NCBI RefSeq assembly: GCF_000875975.1
Contig: NZ_BAWW01000028.1
Location: forward strand, 85,504 to 149,503
Length of the DNA stretch: 64,000 nucleotides
Origin: Parachlamydia acanthamoebae
GTDB lineage: Bacteria; Chlamydiota; Chlamydiia; Chlamydiales; Parachlamydiaceae
Reading direction: 5' to 3'
Of this stretch, positions 19,200 to 28,335 are shown piece by piece. Both the position numbers and the translations under genes were made by a program. The stretch's first letter is position 1. Every line of letters starts with the position of its first letter. The notes beneath the pieces were generated by a model. It ran no database searches. It saw only the letters and a program-made list of their open reading frames with translations, and was not told the origin of the DNA.

Positions 19200-20486
19200 A
19201 TGCTCGATATCAAGCTTATTCGTCAAAATCCAGAAGCTATAAAAGCGAAAGTTAAAACAAAAGAGCCATCTTCTGAGAGTGTAATCGACGCCATTTTAGT
19301 TTTAGATCGTCAGTCACGTGAAATTAAAACAAAAGTTGAGCAGTTAAAATCCGAAAGAAACGTCTTGTCCGATCAAATTGGGGCTTTAAAACGACGTGGG
19401 GAAGATGCAAGTGCTCTTTTAGAAAAAGTTTCGAGTTTTGGCGATGAAATTCACAGCTTAGATCATGCGTTAGCCCCTTTGGAAGAAGAGCTCATCCAAT
19501 TGCTTTCGACAATTCCAAATTTGCCGATGGATGATATTCCTGTTTCCGACTCTCCAAAAGACAATGTGATGATTAAGGAATTCAAACAAAGACCCGTCTT
19601 TGATTTTCCTTTTAAAAACCATGTAGAGCTAAACGAGCGGTTGGAATTATTTGATTTTAAACGTGGTGCCAAAATTTCCGGAACAGGCTGGCCTGTTTAC
19701 AGAGGAATGGGAGCTCGTTTGGAATGGGCTTTATTGAACTACATGATCGAAATTCATATCAAGAATGGCTTTGAGCAATGGATTCCGCCTATTTTGGTTA
19801 GAAAAGAGATTTTATTTGGCTCTGGCCAACTTCCTAAATTTGAAAATCAGCAATTCAAAATTAATGATCCTGATTATCATTTATATTTGATTCCAACAGC
19901 TGAAGTCCCTTTAAACGGATTGCATTACGATGAAATTTTAGAAACGGATCACCTTCCCTTGAAGTATATTGCCTATACTCCATGTTTTAGACGAGAAGCA
20001 GGAGCGGCAGGTTCGCAAGAGAGAGGTCTTATCCGCATGCACCAATTCAATAAAGTGGAAATGTTTTGCTTTAGCAAGCCTGAAGAAAGCATGAAGCTTT
20101 TTGATCAAATGATGGCGAGTGCGGAGGAGATTTTGCAGGGATTAGATCTGCATTATCGCAATATGCTTTTAGTCACAGGGGATATGTCTTTTGCTTCTGC
20201 TCGCACGGTGGATATTGAGGTGTGGTTGCCAGGACAAGATCGTTATTATGAAGTGTCCTCTGTTTCAAATTGCACGGATTACCAATCCAGACGTTCGCAG
20301 ATTCGTTTCAGAAAGAAAGGGGAAAAACCCGAATTGGTGCATACATTAAATGGATCAGGTCTTGCGACTTCCCGTTTAATGGTCGCTCTGTTAGAAAATA
20401 ATCAACAGCCTGATGGATCTGTTTTAATTCCTCCTGTACTTCAAAAGTATTTGGGTGGTATTAACCGAATTACACCGACTGCTTAA
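19200..20486 (+). CDS. serS: Seryl-tRNA synthetase
   Basis: 428 residues from the ATG at 19200 (MLDIKLIRQNPE), preceded by AAAGGA; the longer frame from 19137 would include the promoter. It charges tRNA-Ser. The N-terminal coiled-coil arm is visible (residues about 30-105, many Lys/Glu and heptads). Class II motif 2 is TPCFRREAGAAG with QERGLIRMHQFNKVE, and motif 3 is NGSGLATSRLMVALLEN. Everything needed for an active enzyme is present. Confidence 0.97.
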   Translation: MLDIKLIRQNPEAIKAKVKTKEPSSESVIDAILVLDRQSREIKTKVEQLKSERNVLSDQIGALKRRGEDASALLEKVSSFGDEIHSLDHALAPLEEELIQLLSTIPNLPMDDIPVSDSPKDNVMIKEFKQRPVFDFPFKNHVELNERLELFDFKRGAKISGTGWPVYRGMGARLEWALLNYMIEIHIKNGFEQWIPPILVRKEILFGSGQLPKFENQQFKINDPDYHLYLIPTAEVPLNGLHYDEILETDHLPLKYIAYTPCFRREAGAAGSQERGLIRMHQFNKVEMFCFSKPEESMKLFDQMMASAEEILQGLDLHYRNMLLVTGDMSFASARTVDIEVWLPGQDRYYEVSSVSNCTDYQSRRSQIRFRKKGEKPELVHTLNGSGLATSRLMVALLENNQQPDGSVLIPPVLQKYLGGINRITPTA

Positions 20487-20524
20487 GGATAATTCTCGAA
20501 CAGCCTCACAAAGAAGGATAAAAA

Positions 20525-21808
20525 ATGATCCCTGAAGAAATTCAAGATTTAGTTGTTTTTTTAAAGGAGTCACCGACTGCGTGGCATGCTGTTCGAGAAC
20601 TACAAGAAAGATTATTAAAAGCAGATTTTATCTTCTTACCGCAAGCCGAGCGTTGGGATATTAAACCGGGAAAACGCTATTTTACCATAAAAAATGGTTC
20701 TTCTTTATGTGCATTTGTGGCGCCTTTGAATCCTCCTAATCTTGTTCGCTTAGCTGCTTCACATACCGATAGCCCAGCCTTAAAACTGAAACCCTATTCA
20801 GAATTTTACCGAGATTCAATGGTGTTATTTGGTGTCGAGGTTTATGGGGGACCACTTTTATCTTCTTGGCTCAATCGCGATTTGGGAATTGCTGGACGTG
20901 TGATTATTCAAGAACCCGATGGCTCGATTGTTGAAAAGCTTGTCTGTCTGGATGCATACCCCGTGGTGATTCCGCAATTAGCTATTCATTTGGATCCTCA
21001 GGTCAATGAGAATGGACTGATTTTAAATAAGCAAAATCATCTCTCCGCTTTAGCCGCGTTAGAGATGCCCTCGGATGCGAAAGGGTATTTGAATTGGCTT
21101 TTAAAGCATGAAATAGGACCTCATTCTATCTTGGGAGCAGATCTATTTCTATTCCCTTTAGAAGAACCCTCCTTTATCGGATATGCCAAAGAAATGTTAG
21201 CCGCATATCGGATCGATAGCCTAACAAGTGTTCATGCCATTTGGAGCGCCTTAGAGCAAACCCTTCAGCCGGAAAATACGCATCTTAAGATGATGGTTGT
21301 TTGGGATAATGAAGAGGTGGGCTCAAGTACGGCACAAGGTGCAGAATCCCCCTTTTTATCTCACACTTTAGAAAGGATTTTGCTAGGATATGGGCAAACG
21401 AGAGAAGATTATTTACGTCTGCTGGCGAATTCCATTTGCGTTTCGGTTGACTTAGCGCATGCGGTCCATCCTAACTATATGGAAAGGCATGATCCTTTGC
21501 ATCAACCGATGCTTGGACAAGGGATTGTTTTGAAATCCAATGCAAAACAACGTTATGCTTCCGATGCGTGGACGAACGCATTAATCACGCATTTATGCCA
21601 GAAAGAAAAGATTCCATTGCAACATTTTGTTTCTCGCGGAGATATGTCTTGCGGATCTACCATTGGGCCTATTCATGCAGCTTCTACGGGCATGCCCACA
21701 GTTGATATTGGATGTCCACAGCTTTCCATGCATGCAGCAAGAGAGTTGATGGCAACGGCGGACCAACTATCCATGTGCCGTTTATTAGAAGCGTTTTTTA
21801 GATATTAA
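20525..21808 (+). CDS. apeB: M18 family aminopeptidase (DAP-type)
   Basis: 427 residues. Metal-binding and catalytic segments of family M18 are visible: LAASHTDSPALKLKP with a zinc His and Asp, VVWDNEEVGSSTAQGAESPFL with the catalytic Glu pair, and VSRGDMSCGSTIGPI near the C-terminus, where SMHAARELM gives the last His. These cytosolic enzymes remove acidic or neutral N-terminal residues from peptides. It starts 38 bases after serS and may be read from the same promoter. Confidence 0.93.
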   Translation: MIPEEIQDLVVFLKESPTAWHAVRELQERLLKADFIFLPQAERWDIKPGKRYFTIKNGSSLCAFVAPLNPPNLVRLAASHTDSPALKLKPYSEFYRDSMVLFGVEVYGGPLLSSWLNRDLGIAGRVIIQEPDGSIVEKLVCLDAYPVVIPQLAIHLDPQVNENGLILNKQNHLSALAALEMPSDAKGYLNWLLKHEIGPHSILGADLFLFPLEEPSFIGYAKEMLAAYRIDSLTSVHAIWSALEQTLQPENTHLKMMVVWDNEEVGSSTAQGAESPFLSHTLERILLGYGQTREDYLRLLANSICVSVDLAHAVHPNYMERHDPLHQPMLGQGIVLKSNAKQRYASDAWTNALITHLCQKEKIPLQHFVSRGDMSCGSTIGPIHAASTGMPTVDIGCPQLSMHAARELMATADQLSMCRLLEAFFRY

Positions 21809-21811
21809 AGA

Positions 21812-21837
21812 AAAGGCCCTCTAAAACGAGAGCCTTT
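21812..21837. terminator. Hairpin between convergent genes
   Basis: AAAGGC-CTCT pairs with AGAG-CCTTT around a short A-rich loop, with a two-base bulge. It sits just after the aminopeptidase stop and before the end of the convergent gene, where a bidirectional terminator is expected. Confidence 0.5.
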
Positions 21838-21841
21838 ACAT

Positions 21842-23239
21842 TCAAACATGTTCTTTACTAAGGCGATCTGCATAGGGTGTGGTTGTCAAAAGATCTTGAA
21901 AAACAGATTGAGGTTCTAGGAGTTTATCTGTACTCGGATCTGTATCCATATATTCTCCGATAGCTTCTAATACACGACTTCTTTCTGCGGGATCACTTAG
22001 GTTATCGAGTTGTGTTTGAATGGCTTTAATTAATTTTGCTCGGACATCTGTGTCTGGAAATACGATATCTCCCAGATTTCGATCCCCACGAATCATGGAA
22101 AGGAACTCTTGCGAAGTATTTTTTCCTGCTTCTATTTTGTAGTGGGTTGCTAAGGCCGACGAAAGCAAGACCGCTTTTAAGATACTGGCAAGCTCATCTT
22201 TCCGGGCATCTGTCAGTGTATCGGCACCATTAAGTTTATCGACAAGAGAGCCTCGTACAAATTGACTAAAGCTTGGACTCGCGACGAGCTTTAACATTTG
22301 TTCGGAATATTTTTGAGCAAAATCTAAATTCAGAGGTTTGCTGCCACCACCACCTGCATTATCCGATATCGTATTAAGTGTTGCGCGATACATGACGCCT
22401 GCAGCAAATAACCCTCCAATCAATCCTAATTCTGCGGCCATATTAGAGGGAACAAGAGGCGAAACATACTGCCATTGATCTTGGATTGGGTTATAAGAAA
22501 TAGGATCTGTTGTCAGTTCAGGCGTCACTGGAGTTGCCAGAAGACTTGCTCCAAGAATGGCACTTGATGCAACAAAGGCTCCAGAAAGCGCCTGTTCAGA
22601 GTCTACACTTGGAGAGCTTGCCATATAGTTATCTAATCCATTAATGACGCCTACTTTTAAAGCTTGATCGCGGTTAAAAGCGGCCTCAGGAGCTTGCAAT
22701 TGAGCAGGAGACATCTGGCTTAATACCCACATTTGATATTCTGGTGTAGCCATAACAGCCAATTGCGTTTGTTCTTCAGTCGAGCGTTGAATGGCGGCAT
22801 GGTAATCCGCTGACTGCAGTTTTATCCATTCTTGATAAGCAGGGGAATTAATTTTATCATTGTATTCCTTTTCGAGTTTTTTTTGGTTTTCAATCCAGCT
22901 ATCTAGCATATTTGTAATAATTTCATGATTTTTTTGTTCAATTTGCATTGCGACTTGAATCGCTAAATCACTTGGATTATTAGAAATCTTTAATGCACTG
23001 TTTGAACTATAAAATTCAGCAAAATTATTTAGATTAACAATAGGCGGAACCAAAACGGGATTGGCAGAGTCTATTAAAGTTTGTTCTTTTGTTCCCTGAC
23101 TAGGTTGAATCGTATCGATTGCTTGAGTCGCGGGAGCAGATGTTGTCGAGGAAACTGGACCAACTTGTGTGGTGGATTGGGTTGGTACACCCTGATAAAC
23201 TTGATTTGGATCTTGGTCATTAACATTAACGTTCAGCAT
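21842..23239 (-). CDS. Hypothetical protein with Thr/Gln/Pro-rich N-terminus
   Basis: About 465 residues from the ATG at 23239; a TTG twelve bases earlier is in frame. The first 60 residues are low-complexity (Gln, Thr, Ser, Pro, Val), which resembles the unstructured N-termini of secreted chlamydial proteins. The middle is helical, with two Ala/Gly-rich weakly hydrophobic stretches (residues about 225-245 and 275-295), followed by a GGGG linker and a helical C-terminus with DTLTDARKDELASILKAVLLSS. No known domain is recognised. A type III secreted substrate is possible but unproven. Confidence 0.55.
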   Translation of the reverse strand: MLNVNVNDQDPNQVYQGVPTQSTTQVGPVSSTTSAPATQAIDTIQPSQGTKEQTLIDSANPVLVPPIVNLNNFAEFYSSNSALKISNNPSDLAIQVAMQIEQKNHEIITNMLDSWIENQKKLEKEYNDKINSPAYQEWIKLQSADYHAAIQRSTEEQTQLAVMATPEYQMWVLSQMSPAQLQAPEAAFNRDQALKVGVINGLDNYMASSPSVDSEQALSGAFVASSAILGASLLATPVTPELTTDPISYNPIQDQWQYVSPLVPSNMAAELGLIGGLFAAGVMYRATLNTISDNAGGGGSKPLNLDFAQKYSEQMLKLVASPSFSQFVRGSLVDKLNGADTLTDARKDELASILKAVLLSSALATHYKIEAGKNTSQEFLSMIRGDRNLGDIVFPDTDVRAKLIKAIQTQLDNLSDPAERSRVLEAIGEYMDTDPSTDKLLEPQSVFQDLLTTTPYADRLSKEHV

Positions 23240-23481
23240 ATATCCATCCAATTCATTAAGTTGATAAATGACTCATTATCAAGGAAGATGTTTAGAAAAA
23301 AAGCATTTTTTATCGAGACAATTCACCTTCCATTAACTTTATTTTATCATAAAATAATTTAAATTTCATCAGGAAATAAATTTCTTAATTTGTTTAAATT
23401 AAGCCCTTTGAAAATTTTGATTGCAGTTAGATCACAATAGAAAATATACTCTTCATAAAACATGGCTTAAAGGATTATAAA

Positions 23482-25452
23482 ATGAAGTTCTGCACATCCC
23501 ATTATCAAACTATCCGCCGAAAGACACGCGAAGTACTAATTGGCAATATCGGTGTGGGAGGAAATCATCCAATTCGGATCCAATCGATGACAACCTCAAG
23601 TACACGTAATGTTGAGGCAACAGTGGACCAAATTATACGATTAGCAGATGCTGGATGCGAAATTGTAAGAATGACTGTGCAGGGAATGAAAGAGGCGGAA
23701 GCTTGTGAGCACATTAAAAATGATTTAGTCAAAAAGGGATATTTGATTCCTCTGGTAGCAGATATTCATTTTTATCCTCCCGCAGCCATGGGTGTGGCAG
23801 ACTTTGTCGATAAAATCCGTATTAATCCCGGCAATTATGTCGATAAACGGGCTAATTTTAAAGTTATTGAATACGATGATGCCACCTATGCTGCTGAGAT
23901 AGAAAAGATTGAGGAAAAATTTACCCCTCTAGTTGAAAAATGTAAACGCCTTAAAAAAGCGATTCGTATTGGCACGAATCACGGCTCCTTGTCAGATCGG
24001 ATTATGAACCGTTACGGAGACACACCATTTGGAATGGTCGAATCCGCCCTGGAATTTACGCGGATTTGCCGAAAAAATGACTTTCATGACCTCATATTTT
24101 CCATGAAAGCCTCAAATCCATTGATAATGATTCAAGCATATAGATTACTCGTTGCAGAAATGGAAAAATTGGGCTGGGATTACCCTCTCCATTTGGGTGT
24201 GACTGAAGCAGGAGAGGGGGAAGATGGAAGAATTAAATCTGCTATGGGAATTGGCGCGCTTCTTCTCGATGGGATAGGGGATACGATTCGCGTTTCATTG
24301 ACGGAAGATCCTTGGAATGAAGTGGATCCTTGTCAAAGATTAGTGCATTTAGCTCAAAATTGCCAAGGGCAGGGCGTCGCCCCTTTTCAAGAATCTCATC
24401 GCTCCATTACAGAAGTAAAAAAACGTGAGATCACTTTTCCTCCACATGTTGCTATGCATCGAAATGGAACAGTCATGGTCAGTGTGACCTCAGAAATGTT
24501 GAAAAAAACTGATTTTTATCAATCATTGGGATGTGAAAATCAGCTTGGAACGATCAAAATCAAAACATCTACCCCTGATATGATTGTGATCAATCACCCG
24601 GAAAGAGATGAAAAAGTTTTGCAAATGCTCAACCGAATGGTAAAAAGTGGAATTGGGCTGGCTTCTCCTTATCCATTAACGCAAGCACTTGTTATTCAGT
24701 CTTTACAAGAAGCGATGACTTCCTATCAGAAACAGCAGCAAACGGCTCGATTTGCAGTAGGATTGCCGGCTCGTCCACAGCCTTTAGCGATCGATATAGA
24801 TACGGATTCTGAAGAAGAATGGAAATGGCTGCATGATTTAAAGCCTGAAGTGATTATTTTTTCCCCAAAAGAGCATCGGTTACATGCTTCTCGTCGGTTT
24901 TTTGAATGGATTCAGAATGCTAAAATTTCAACACCTGTGATGCTTCATTTTACTTATGTATCCAACAAAGAAGATTTAATTATTCAAGCTGCTGCAGAAT
25001 TTGGAGCTTTATTATGTGACGGGCTAGGGGAAGGAATTTGGATTGAAGCACCGCATGAATTGGATTTTCTACGGCAGTTAAGTTTTAATATTTTGCAAGC
25101 TGCACGTATGCGCATTTCCAAAACGGACTTTATTTCTTGTCCAAGTTGTGGACGCACGCTATTTGATTTGCAGGATGTTTCAAGGAATATTCGTAATCGC
25201 ACGGCGCACTTACCGGGGGTCAAAATTGCAATTATGGGTTGCATTGTTAATGGGCCAGGTGAAATGGCTGATGCAGACTTTGGTTATGTGGGTTCAAAGC
25301 CAGGGATGATCGATCTCTACTTGGGTAAGCAATGTGTCGAAAAAGACATCCCTTTTTCAGAGGCTGTTGATCGGCTTGTTGAATTAATCAAGCGACATGG
25401 CCGATGGGTTGAACCTGATGAAATCGAAGCCGTTATCTGCCAATCAGAATAA
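23482..25452 (+). CDS. ispG: 4-hydroxy-3-methylbut-2-enyl diphosphate synthase, long form
   Basis: 656 residues, much longer than the about 370-residue enzyme of E. coli; it matches the long form of chlamydiae and plants with an extra central domain. It makes HMBPP from MEcPP in the MEP isoprenoid pathway. The N-terminal TIM-barrel start is clear (IGVGGNHPIRIQSMTTS). The iron-sulfur cysteines are in FISCPSCGRTLFDLQ and MGCIVNGPGEMADADFGYVG, and the inserted region covers roughly residues 290-520. All expected ligands are present. Confidence 0.96.
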   Translation: MKFCTSHYQTIRRKTREVLIGNIGVGGNHPIRIQSMTTSSTRNVEATVDQIIRLADAGCEIVRMTVQGMKEAEACEHIKNDLVKKGYLIPLVADIHFYPPAAMGVADFVDKIRINPGNYVDKRANFKVIEYDDATYAAEIEKIEEKFTPLVEKCKRLKKAIRIGTNHGSLSDRIMNRYGDTPFGMVESALEFTRICRKNDFHDLIFSMKASNPLIMIQAYRLLVAEMEKLGWDYPLHLGVTEAGEGEDGRIKSAMGIGALLLDGIGDTIRVSLTEDPWNEVDPCQRLVHLAQNCQGQGVAPFQESHRSITEVKKREITFPPHVAMHRNGTVMVSVTSEMLKKTDFYQSLGCENQLGTIKIKTSTPDMIVINHPERDEKVLQMLNRMVKSGIGLASPYPLTQALVIQSLQEAMTSYQKQQQTARFAVGLPARPQPLAIDIDTDSEEEWKWLHDLKPEVIIFSPKEHRLHASRRFFEWIQNAKISTPVMLHFTYVSNKEDLIIQAAAEFGALLCDGLGEGIWIEAPHELDFLRQLSFNILQAARMRISKTDFISCPSCGRTLFDLQDVSRNIRNRTAHLPGVKIAIMGCIVNGPGEMADADFGYVGSKPGMIDLYLGKQCVEKDIPFSEAVDRLVELIKRHGRWVEPDEIEAVICQSE

Positions 25453-25582
25453 AAATTCCCGCAGCAAGGGCTAAAATTCCTGTGATAATTCCTGGGATAG
25501 CAAGCCCCGCTACAGAACTTAACCCTATTAAAATTAAATAAATGGCTAAAAGAATGAATCCAATGTTGTTAATGATATGCAT
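25433..25582 (-). CDS. Small membrane protein, 49 aa, antisense to the ispG 3' end
   Basis: An ATG at 25582 follows a near-perfect GGAGG ribosome site (CACGGAGGATTTT), and the frame runs 49 codons to a TAA inside the ispG end, overlapping it by 20 bases. The protein is almost wholly hydrophobic, with two membrane spans: residues about 6-23 (IGFILLAIYLILIGLSSV) and 28-47. A GLAIPG turn lies between them and the end is LIGR. The layout matches a widespread class of tiny bacterial two-span proteins with a LAI-LIL-GL-PG-ILA-AAG-LIGR pattern. Function unknown. Confidence 0.75.
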   Translation of the reverse strand: MHIINNIGFILLAIYLILIGLSSVAGLAIPGIITGILALAAGIFILIGR

Positions 25583-25640
25583 AAAATCCTCCGTGGGTTT
25601 TAACAAATCAGTATTGGATTATTCTTTTATTGTCAATTTT

Positions 25641-27992
25641 TTAGTTTAAGGTTTCTTCTGTTGCTGAAACCGCTTCTTCTATTTCGCTTGTCGCCTCTTC
25701 AAAGGGCTTCAATAAAAGGTCTAATTCGTGAAAATAGAATTCCCTTTCTGTCGGAGAATTTATCCAAATTAATTCGAAAATGTTTTCTAACATATCTTTA
25801 GAAGTTGGAGAAAGCGTGGTTAATTTCTCGTCAGGAGATAAGAGAAATTTCTCGATTATGAGGACAACCTCATTTTTGCACGCATTTTGATATTCAATGA
25901 GCTGTTGAATTGAGGGCGAAACACTTAAAGATAGCTTTGGAGTAATTTTTTTGATTTCACTGTGAAGTTCTTCCAAATTAGCTGCGCTTCGAATTTTCTC
26001 AATTGCGCTGTCAAATTCTGCTTGAGACAACTGATTTTCTTTTGAACGTTCCTTTAGAATACTTTCTACTAGCGGCATCAAGCCTACAACTTGGACGTAT
26101 TCGACTACTTCTTTTAAAGGTACGCTTCGATATTCTTCGCTGAGTTTGAAGAAGTTTTCTCCAAAAATATTTTTCTGTTCTTCCGAAATTTCATGGTGCT
26201 CCTTAAGCAACTCTTGAAATTGCGTGTGAAAATCGTTCACCGTTCCATTGTGTTCTTTTGCGATTAAATCTTCCATGCGGGTGTGAATAGGTGTAAGGGC
26301 ACTTTTGCGATCGTTAAAAAGTTTATCGAGTTGTAAATAAAGAGGATTGGAATATAAATGAGAGGGCGTTTCTTCGGCAATTTCTTCCGCCGAGGATAAA
26401 TCTTCATGCTCTTCTATTGTTTTATCCGAGCTTTCATTAACCACTTGTGAATAATCACCATTTTCCTTTGGACTGATTTCTTCACTCATGAGCATGTGGT
26501 TATTGATGATATTACCCTGAGAATTAATCTTTAAATATCCAATTAAGAAACGTGTTTTCGGAACAAAAATAGAAAGGGCTTTTTCAGCTTGAAGAGCTCC
26601 GTCAATGCCTTTTGTCGTATAAAGAACAAGATTCGGAAGTTTTTTAAGCATATCGACATCTTGCTGCAAAGTGCTGACTTGTTGATCATTTGATGGACTT
26701 TCCAGTAAGGCAATGGCCTTATCAATAATGGTTTCCCCTAGCAGATGATAACGAGGGGCATTATAGATGTAATTTTCTGCTCCAGGTCGTACAACAGAAA
26801 GGGCTTTAGGGGGCGTGAATTCACGAATTTTTTTGCTTAATTTTAAAGAAGCCAGAGGAATAAGTTTTCCTTCTTTGACCGCATTCGAAATCTCATTTGG
26901 ATTTAGCTCGTCCAAAGAGTTGATATTGACGAGAAGGCGATTTAAATTTTTCAAATCTGTAGTTTTTCTCATCTCCATGGAGGCAGAATCCAAAATAATA
27001 GCAGCGCGTGGAAGTAACCACTGCCAGGTGCTTGGAGCGGGTTGTGCAATAATTAAAAAATGACTTAAATCGCCACTTGTATATATCCGTAAGAGATAAG
27101 GGCAATTATTAAATTTGCCTTGTGCATCCACATCAATCAGAGGACGAGAATTAGGAGGGAGAATAGAGGCTAAACTTGTTTTGAGGAATTCAGGTTGTGA
27201 CCAATTGCTTTTTTGAGGCTTTAAATGGGACACTTGTGCATAAGTAAGAGCCATCCCCGCATCTGCTACGGCTTCTGCTGCCTTAATTTCATCGCGATCA
27301 CTCTCGCTACTAATTTTCAAATAAGCAGTTCCAACTAATAGCGTAATAAATGCAACGATGATGGTTCCTAAACTTAACATAAATCCCCAGCTTCGCTGAG
27401 AAGGCGGATTTTTGCCTTCACTATTTCTGACAGGGCGTTCATGCAGGGCATATTGATGGTTTAGGCCACTCTCTTGTTCCTGCGGTGTGTGGAGATCGCT
27501 TGCAGAATCTTCGTCTTCAATGACAGAATTTCCAAGCGAGATTTCTTTGGACTGTTCAGGTTGATTTTTTTCAATAGGGGGTGAACCTCTAGCCTCAACT
27601 TCTTGTACAAGAGCTGCAACATCAATTTCTTTCGTTTCTGGCTTTGAGAAAGGGACTAAAGCCAAATTTTCTTCACGGATAGGAGTCGGCTCCATTTTTT
27701 GTGGAGAAACCTCAACATCAATTTGGGTTTTGCCTATAAATAAAACGGCCTTGTCCTTCAGTCCTTTTTTTCTAAAAGGGAAATCATTCAATGCAACAAA
27801 AGGATCGTTGGCATGATTGAAAATATAAAAGCGGCCATTTTGTTCATAAATTTCAACATGGCAAGGGTGCAAGGACTCTTCTGGAAGAGAAATATCAGTT
27901 TCTTCTCCTTCCAGCCCTATTTTAACAGAGGGCTTATCGAAGACAAATTCCTCTATGTGGTTATTTTTACAATGTACGGCAAGTTTGATCAT
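25641..27992 (-). CDS. FHA-domain membrane protein
   Basis: 783 residues from an ATG after AAGGA. Residues about 20-95 form an FHA domain (VKIGLEGEETDISLPEESLHPCHVEI), a phosphothreonine-binding fold. Residues 96-200 are an acidic Pro/Gln/Glu linker, and residues 202-226 are a single membrane span (GFMLSLGTIIVAFITLLVG). The remaining 550 residues are predicted outside the cytoplasm and mostly helical, ending in Glu/Thr-rich sequence. With a PknD-like kinase in the window, a phospho-signalling role is plausible. It recalls the FHA protein CdsD of the chlamydial type III apparatus, but no secretion genes are nearby, so I do not use that name. Confidence 0.75.
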   Translation of the reverse strand: MIKLAVHCKNNHIEEFVFDKPSVKIGLEGEETDISLPEESLHPCHVEIYEQNGRFYIFNHANDPFVALNDFPFRKKGLKDKAVLFIGKTQIDVEVSPQKMEPTPIREENLALVPFSKPETKEIDVAALVQEVEARGSPPIEKNQPEQSKEISLGNSVIEDEDSASDLHTPQEQESGLNHQYALHERPVRNSEGKNPPSQRSWGFMLSLGTIIVAFITLLVGTAYLKISSESDRDEIKAAEAVADAGMALTYAQVSHLKPQKSNWSQPEFLKTSLASILPPNSRPLIDVDAQGKFNNCPYLLRIYTSGDLSHFLIIAQPAPSTWQWLLPRAAIILDSASMEMRKTTDLKNLNRLLVNINSLDELNPNEISNAVKEGKLIPLASLKLSKKIREFTPPKALSVVRPGAENYIYNAPRYHLLGETIIDKAIALLESPSNDQQVSTLQQDVDMLKKLPNLVLYTTKGIDGALQAEKALSIFVPKTRFLIGYLKINSQGNIINNHMLMSEEISPKENGDYSQVVNESSDKTIEEHEDLSSAEEIAEETPSHLYSNPLYLQLDKLFNDRKSALTPIHTRMEDLIAKEHNGTVNDFHTQFQELLKEHHEISEEQKNIFGENFFKLSEEYRSVPLKEVVEYVQVVGLMPLVESILKERSKENQLSQAEFDSAIEKIRSAANLEELHSEIKKITPKLSLSVSPSIQQLIEYQNACKNEVVLIIEKFLLSPDEKLTTLSPTSKDMLENIFELIWINSPTEREFYFHELDLLLKPFEEATSEIEEAVSATEETLN

Positions 27993-28335
27993 CTTGAGTC
28001 CTTGCTTGTCTTGGAATCAAGACATTCCCTAGCGTTGTCTTTTTTTCCGTCGCTGATTTTCTAGCATATCTGCGTGCAGCCGTCAATAGAAGACTCACGG
28101 GATCCGCAAAAAATGTGAGAAAGGCTTGAATAAAAATGAACGAGAAGATTAAAAAGTGACATTTGTTGTGTTTTTTGTAACCAAAATATTTTTGAATTTA
28201 AAATGGAAAGGATTTTACTCTTTAAAAATTTAAAGTATTATGTTAAAGTTTTTCTTTTTCGTCTCGCATCAAAGCGACAGAAATAAAGGAAAAGTTGAGC
28301 GAAAGCTCGATAGATGTTGTAAAAAGGAGATGCGC
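27993..28335. other. Intergenic region between FHA gene and uhpC
   Basis: This 340-base gap between divergent genes holds no convincing coding frame. It must carry both promoters. The plus-strand part near 28150-28260 is very AT-rich, but no single promoter stands out. Confidence 0.5.

Noticed and set aside
25641..27992. Naming the FHA protein CdsD of the type III apparatus
   Set aside because: No secretion genes are adjacent and the outer part shows no BON or ring-building pattern that I can see.
28240..28335. Longer start for uhpC at 28240
   Set aside because: The ribosome site AAGGAG sits just before the GTG at 28336; the extension is basic and unlike the family start.
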